Below the pieces are notes generated by a model. It was not told the origin of the DNA, made no database searches, and saw only the letters and a list, made by a program, of their open reading frames with translations. Shown here in pieces: positions 59,525 to 64,000 of a stretch of DNA of 64,000 bases. Source of the DNA: Liolophura sinensis (lineage: Eukaryota > Mollusca > Polyplacophora > Chitonida > Chitonidae); contig NC_088300.1 of NCBI RefSeq assembly GCF_032854445.1, positions 58,008,984-58,072,983 on the forward strand, written 5' to 3'. The position numbers and the translations under genes are program-made. The number at the start of each line of letters is the position of its first letter. Position 1 is the first letter of the stretch.

Positions 59525-62500
59525 AATAGAACAAAATAAATGCTGGAGCGAACCACTGTTGTAATTTTGTCCTTTTTTCGTTTTATAAAGAATTGGGAAA
59601 GAATAACTGGTTCAGCGACATCTTTTACACTTAAAGGGTTTCCCCGGGAAAAAAGATAAATAACGGTGACGTGAAATCGTCTATCAAGTTTTTTTCGCTA
59701 ATATTTCTTATCCTTCGTTGTTTTCAACTTAAAGTTTATCAGCTGGTCTGATTCAGGCCTAGTTTGTGGTTTTGTTAACTAAATACGGCGTCCTCAAAAA
59801 ATACATTTTTTGTGCATTCAAGTATTTACATCCTTATTATGTACCAATAATTCTGACGAGAGGCAGATTACATGGAGTTCCATTATTTGTGCATGCTCAC
59901 GTTCTGCGTGGAGCCTAACGGTTTTTCGCATTCAAGATCTATTGTAAATATAAGATGTGGTTACAAATATCAAAAGCGTGAGTTTCGATTTTTTGGTGTC
60001 TTTTATTTGCTAATGTAGCATTTATTCATGTTTTGTTATCTATTTTGTTTGCGTTTTTCTCTTATCCAAGGGCGATTAAGTTTTTTATGTGGTAAGACTA
60101 TTCACCACACAGGACAATTCTCAGGACTTCAAAAGTCGGCTAAATAAGCGAAAGACAATATATGTGTAATACATGGATACATATAAGTGAAGAACACAGG
60201 CGTGACGCAAATGCTGCTGGATAAGATGTGACATTGGTTAATGTTTCTCAACTAATGCAACATTTTGGTCAAAATTTAACAAGCATTTGCAGAACGTCAA
60301 ACGCATTGTTTCTGATTGTCGTTTAGAGGAAATTGCTTCAGACACAAACTGCAAATCCTATCGCTACCTTAGAAGATATATTTCAAAATGCTTTAAAAAC
60401 TACCCGAGCTGTTTATTCGAGTCCCTAAGTTCGTCGGGTGTTTCTTCATTTGAGTTCTTTCCAGAACCTATATAAATTTGTACCGGGCCACTGCGATCTC
60501 TTCAGGTCAGAGCTTGATCCAGTGTAGAGCATAGCATGACGGAAGGTGGCGATGCCCCGTCAACTCCAATCCACCATAAATTCGGTTTTCCAGGAAACCA
60601 CCAAAAGGCAACAATTGCCAGCGTACAAATACAATTAATTCTCACTTACATTTGACGCGTCCATTCTTCAAGCGTCTGTTAAATGCAATTGCTGCTCGTG
60701 TATTAATTGGATTTGTCCATCAAATCTCCAACTGTATCACCATGAGGACAGGGTGAAAAATCTTTCTTGTAATATAAAGAACCAGTGAAGGATATACAGG
60801 CTGTGTTGCTTCATTTTGTTGACTGATAAGCAATCGATTGGGGTCTTGACGATACGACGTCTGGGGCGCAGACTTTATTGTGGCAGGAGAAAGTCAGTTA
60901 CAGCTCGGAGTGCTAATGGAATAGTACTTATTAGTCAAAATGTAGAATCTCCACCAATTATGGCACTTTTTCACACTGAAACATAATCTGAGTACTACTA
61001 GTAGTAGTTAGTACATGTGATTAAACAACACTGAACGAAAGGTTATACACAAAAAGTAATACTGGATTTGCCGCGGGGATTTAGATATACACAACATGTA
61101 TTTACCAGGCTTCGCGCAGTCAATATACATGTAGACATACACATGCGCACACATACTCGCATATTTAGCCTACCTACTCTATAACTGACACTATCCCAAT
61201 GTATACATGGAATCATAAGTCTTGATCTCGGCAATTCACCGTCAGTGACTAGCAGTGACACATTTTTACATTACCACCATGAACTAAGCTACTGCACATA
61301 TGAAATTGTTAAACAGTGGAGAAGTTGAAAACAACTTGTCCCCCCCCCCCTTCCCATCCTATAGACTACACCCCTAGCCCCACAACAGCCCTGAATGACG
61401 ACAGGCCACAAGTGGAACATGCAGACTTAATGAAAACCTGACCTCGCTCGTCCGACAGCTGTAGGCAGAAATATCGACAAAGGCTTGCATTCTTTTCAAA
61501 TTTAAACCTCATTTATGTCCGTTCCACCAACCAGTGGGCCTCAATCAACATATTTGTTAATGCTGAGCTACATACTGTTTGGGCAACGAACCTTATTTAT
61601 TATTAAATTCGTCCAAGAACTGATAAACTTGCCACAGACTATGGAGAGCAGTTACCCAACAGTAAATTGGTTGCACATCCATATTTCAGTGAAATTCAAT
61701 TTGCCTTGACATTTTCGTCGCCCACTGCGAGAGAGGTACGTGAACAGAGGAACGCGGAAAAGCATTGGCATGCGGTCGATAATATAGGCTAGTTGCTAGA
61801 AACTGATAAAACTGCCATTGACACGACGCAACAAAATTGAAAATAAATCAAATGAGGGTGAAATGATCTATCATCGGACACTCTATTAATCTGTCAGTCA
61901 GTAGGTGTTCTTCGAGATCTTCCGGTAAGGTTATTTACTGAGGTGGAAGATATCTGCTTGTATTATACTAGTGTATGCCGTGCAAGGTCATATGGCTTTA
62001 CTTTGCCCCTGCCAAGCTGGCTGCACAGATAAACATGAATTATTGCCCGTTATGACGTAATATAACGGTATATCATTGCGAATTAACACAGACATGAAAT
62101 CAGCGATATATTTTATGCACAGGGTGGTTTATTAAAGAAAGTAACTCTGTTCACAATTAATGTGAATGAGATTGGCTGAGTAATATCTCCCGGACTTTCT
62201 CTCTCCCATTAAGATTGAGCTGAGAAAGAACACATACATCAGACCACGTAATCGAGTAATAAGCTGTTACAAGGGTATAATCAGCAAGTACGTGGTTTAC
62301 GGCGGCCACGTCTCGGAATCTAATGGCTGACAGCAGGCTGTAAATTTCTCTCATGAGAAATCACTTACCACGTAACATCCTTATCTAACAAACCACGAGA
62401 AAACCGTCCAACAGGCGTCGGATTGTAACGGAGTTGTCACGGAGGATAAAAAAAGAAGATAGAAATAAGCCATACCAAGCCATAGGTACTGACAAGTAGC

Positions 62501-62530
62501 CCTGGCAGCCATTAAGAAACTTTTAAGGCC
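59525..62530. other. no gene recognised; C11 tract
   Basis: Short frames only (60287-60475, 61043-61261 minus, 61515-61709, 62157-62354 minus). A C11 tract lies at 61340-61350. The stretch 62150-62420 is less AT-skewed and looks motif-dense, but nothing specific is identified. Confidence 0.45.
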
Positions 62531-62534
62531 TTGA

Positions 62535-62640
62535 CCAATCACAGTCCCGGAAAACGTTACGTGACTGTTTGGGCGTGACGTCACATCAATTACCAGTGGA
62601 TAGACAGATATAAGCGGAATAAATCGGATTTTAATGTGTT
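62535..62640 (+). promoter_or_regulatory. CCAAT / CRE / TATA-like cluster
   Basis: CCAAT at 62535-62539, a consensus CRE TGACGTCA at 62576-62583 and ATATAAG at 62608-62614, in promoter order and spacing. A start site would fall near 62640. The first ATG downstream opens only a 27-codon frame. It could drive a gene whose coding exons lie beyond this window or a non-coding RNA. Motif matches alone are weak evidence. Confidence 0.3.
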
Positions 62641-63050
62641 GAAATGAAACATATTATTCCTACTGGACCTCATTCATTTTATGTGGAAATGAGAACGGCT
62701 ACCCGTTCCACAATGCCCACAATGTGAACTGGCCACAAAGCCGCCTCGTGACATGAAGCCTTTCCCCGAGAATGAGAAGATATCGAGATATAATATTTCT
62801 TTATTGAAGGCAGATTTATTAAGTAGAAGTCTTGACAACATTGACAGAACAGAATCTGTTCCTAATGGTGACGCTCTGCTATGTTCGGTACATATCCTGA
62901 TGTCTACAGCAAGCTAATTTTGACACAGATTGCAGGCCGAGTGGAAAAGGACCACTGCGACACGAGGCTGTGTCTAGGAAACTCACAATGTTAAACTGTC
63001 AAAAGAAACATCGGCCGGAGCAGAGCTAAATTAATAAAATGTGTATCTTA
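62641..63050. other. no gene recognised
   Basis: Possible transcribed flank of the promoter-like cluster. No open frame longer than about 30 codons follows the putative start. Confidence 0.4.
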
Positions 63051-63081
63051 AGGCGGCTTGTTACTTTGAATTTTCTGGCCG

Positions 63082-63147
<66 letters not shown>

Positions 63148-63616
63148 GTGTGTGCTAGTAAGGTGGCTTATCAAGCTGTTTTATCAGTAACGTTAGTTGA
63201 TCGGTTAACTTTTTAGCGAAGAAACTTCCATTTCACAACAGTAGTCATCTTTATACAAGGGAAATCATTTTTATGAGGAAATCGTTTGTTTTTTTGCAAG
63301 AAAATTATTTTTTCACATGAAAAATACGCGTTGGAAATATTTTTCATGTGAAAATAATTTCCTCGCAGAAAAATAATTTCCTCTTAAAAAAAATTAATTT
63401 TCTCGAAAAAATAATTTCCTCGTGATAAACAATTTCCTATGTGAAAAAAATGAATGCGTTTGTGACAGAGAATTTTATTCGTTAAAAGTAATTTTCTGTG
63501 CAAACCGATCAACTAACTTTACTAATAAACAGATTGATAAGCCGGTTAACTAGTAAGTATATGTAGGAAAATGGCCAAAAATTCGAAGGAAATTACCTGG
63601 CATTAATAAGCCACCG
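63051..63616. mobile_element. nested foldback element
   Basis: Outer arms at 63051-63080 and 63573-63616 pair (aattttctggcc with ggccaaaaatt; aggcggcttgtta with taataagccacc). Inner arms at 63163-63206 and 63503-63543 pair over about 41 bases with few mismatches (ggcttatcaagctg with cagattgataagcc; agttgatcggtt with aaccgatcaact). The centre holds a perfect 17-bp hairpin (63310-63326 and 63338-63354, 11-base loop) and about six aaaataatttcctcg-like repeats. This suits a non-autonomous inverted-repeat transposon. No transposase or target-site duplication is identified. Confidence 0.8.
63083..63144 (+). repeat. (TA)31 microsatellite
   Basis: Sixty-two bases of perfect alternating TA between the outer and inner left arms of the foldback element. 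It is self-complementary and likely length-variable. Confidence 0.98.
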
Positions 63617-63619
63617 CAG

Positions 63620-64000
63620 TCTCTAGTGCTTTTTTGTATTTTAATGCATTGAATTATCATACCCAGTTACATACACTTACTTCATGTTAACTATAAAATA
63701 TCCCTGAGATGGAATAAAACGCCAATGGAATGTGTAAGTAAAGTACATAAAACCAAGCATGTAGCTCTGTCCAAGAGGCAGATGAAGTCCTAAGCATAAA
63801 GACTGGAAAAAGTAGCAGTGAAGCTCATAAATGAGCTCATTGGTTAAACATAGGCATTTATTTACCACAGTTTGACATTTCTTTGTAGTCTAATTTGTGG
63901 TTTATTGTCACAGCTTGTGACAACGCTTGTATGGTATCTGTGCTACGTTGACATGAATGACAGATAGTATAGGCCTACATATAGCCAGACGCAAATATTT
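63620..64000. other. right edge, nothing recognised
   Basis: AT-rich. A 63-codon minus frame (63677-63868) has no supporting features. Confidence 0.5.

Overview
This is metazoan nuclear DNA, AT-rich and gene-poor. Diverged copies of one tRNA-derived SINE family occur throughout, on both strands. They carry a pol III B-box-like head and a 3' end ending in a gtacggcgtaaaac-type motif followed by an (AAAT)n-like tail. I associate that 3' end with molluscan and other lophotrochozoan genomes, so a lophotrochozoan (probably a mollusc) is my best guess; this is from memory, not a search. No bacterial-style genes, operons or ribosome binding sites are present. No stretch can be called a protein-coding gene with confidence. 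Most open frames are short, and many fall in repeats. A few exon-sized frames are listed at low confidence.

Region 1 (about 0.3-26.0 kb) is a three-copy tandem duplication of one 8-9 kb non-coding unit: A about 280-9170, B about 9171-17195, C about 17196-26035. Some twenty anchors occur in the same order and orientation in two or all three copies, with substitutions and many indels. B carries internal deletions. A alone carries a 52-bp minisatellite and a SINE nested inside an older SINE. C alone carries a young full-length SINE with a perfect 13-bp target-site duplication, and B preserves the matching empty site. One old SINE is shared by A, B and C and so predates the duplications.

Region 2 (26-38 kb) is single-copy-looking DNA with a SINE and a short minisatellite at its left edge, two further SINE-like families (about 29.1 and 32.5 kb), a minus-strand SINE (29.6 kb) and a nested hairpin (29.0 kb).

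Region 3 (38-59 kb) is a series of tandem arrays: a roughly 57-bp array (38.1-38.7 kb), a 29-bp array (44.6 kb), a degenerate 43-54 bp array (48.2-48.7 kb), a 2-kb 29-bp array with an internal 721-bp higher-order duplication (50.0-52.1 kb) and a 37-bp array with 111-bp higher-order structure (58.2-58.8 kb). SINEs at 52.4 and 56.8 kb and a foldback element built of TCGAAATTTCGA palindromes (55.3-55.6 kb) lie between them.

Region 4 (59-64 kb) holds a candidate isolated exon on the minus strand (59.4-59.5 kb), a CCAAT/CRE/TATA-like promoter cluster (62.5-62.6 kb) and a nested foldback element with a (TA)31 tract (63.05-63.62 kb). The genes do not form a readable pathway. What the window mainly records is duplication, SINE insertion and satellite growth, with a usable relative time order. 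Coordinates of repeat edges are by eye and good to a few tens of bases unless a target-site duplication fixes them.
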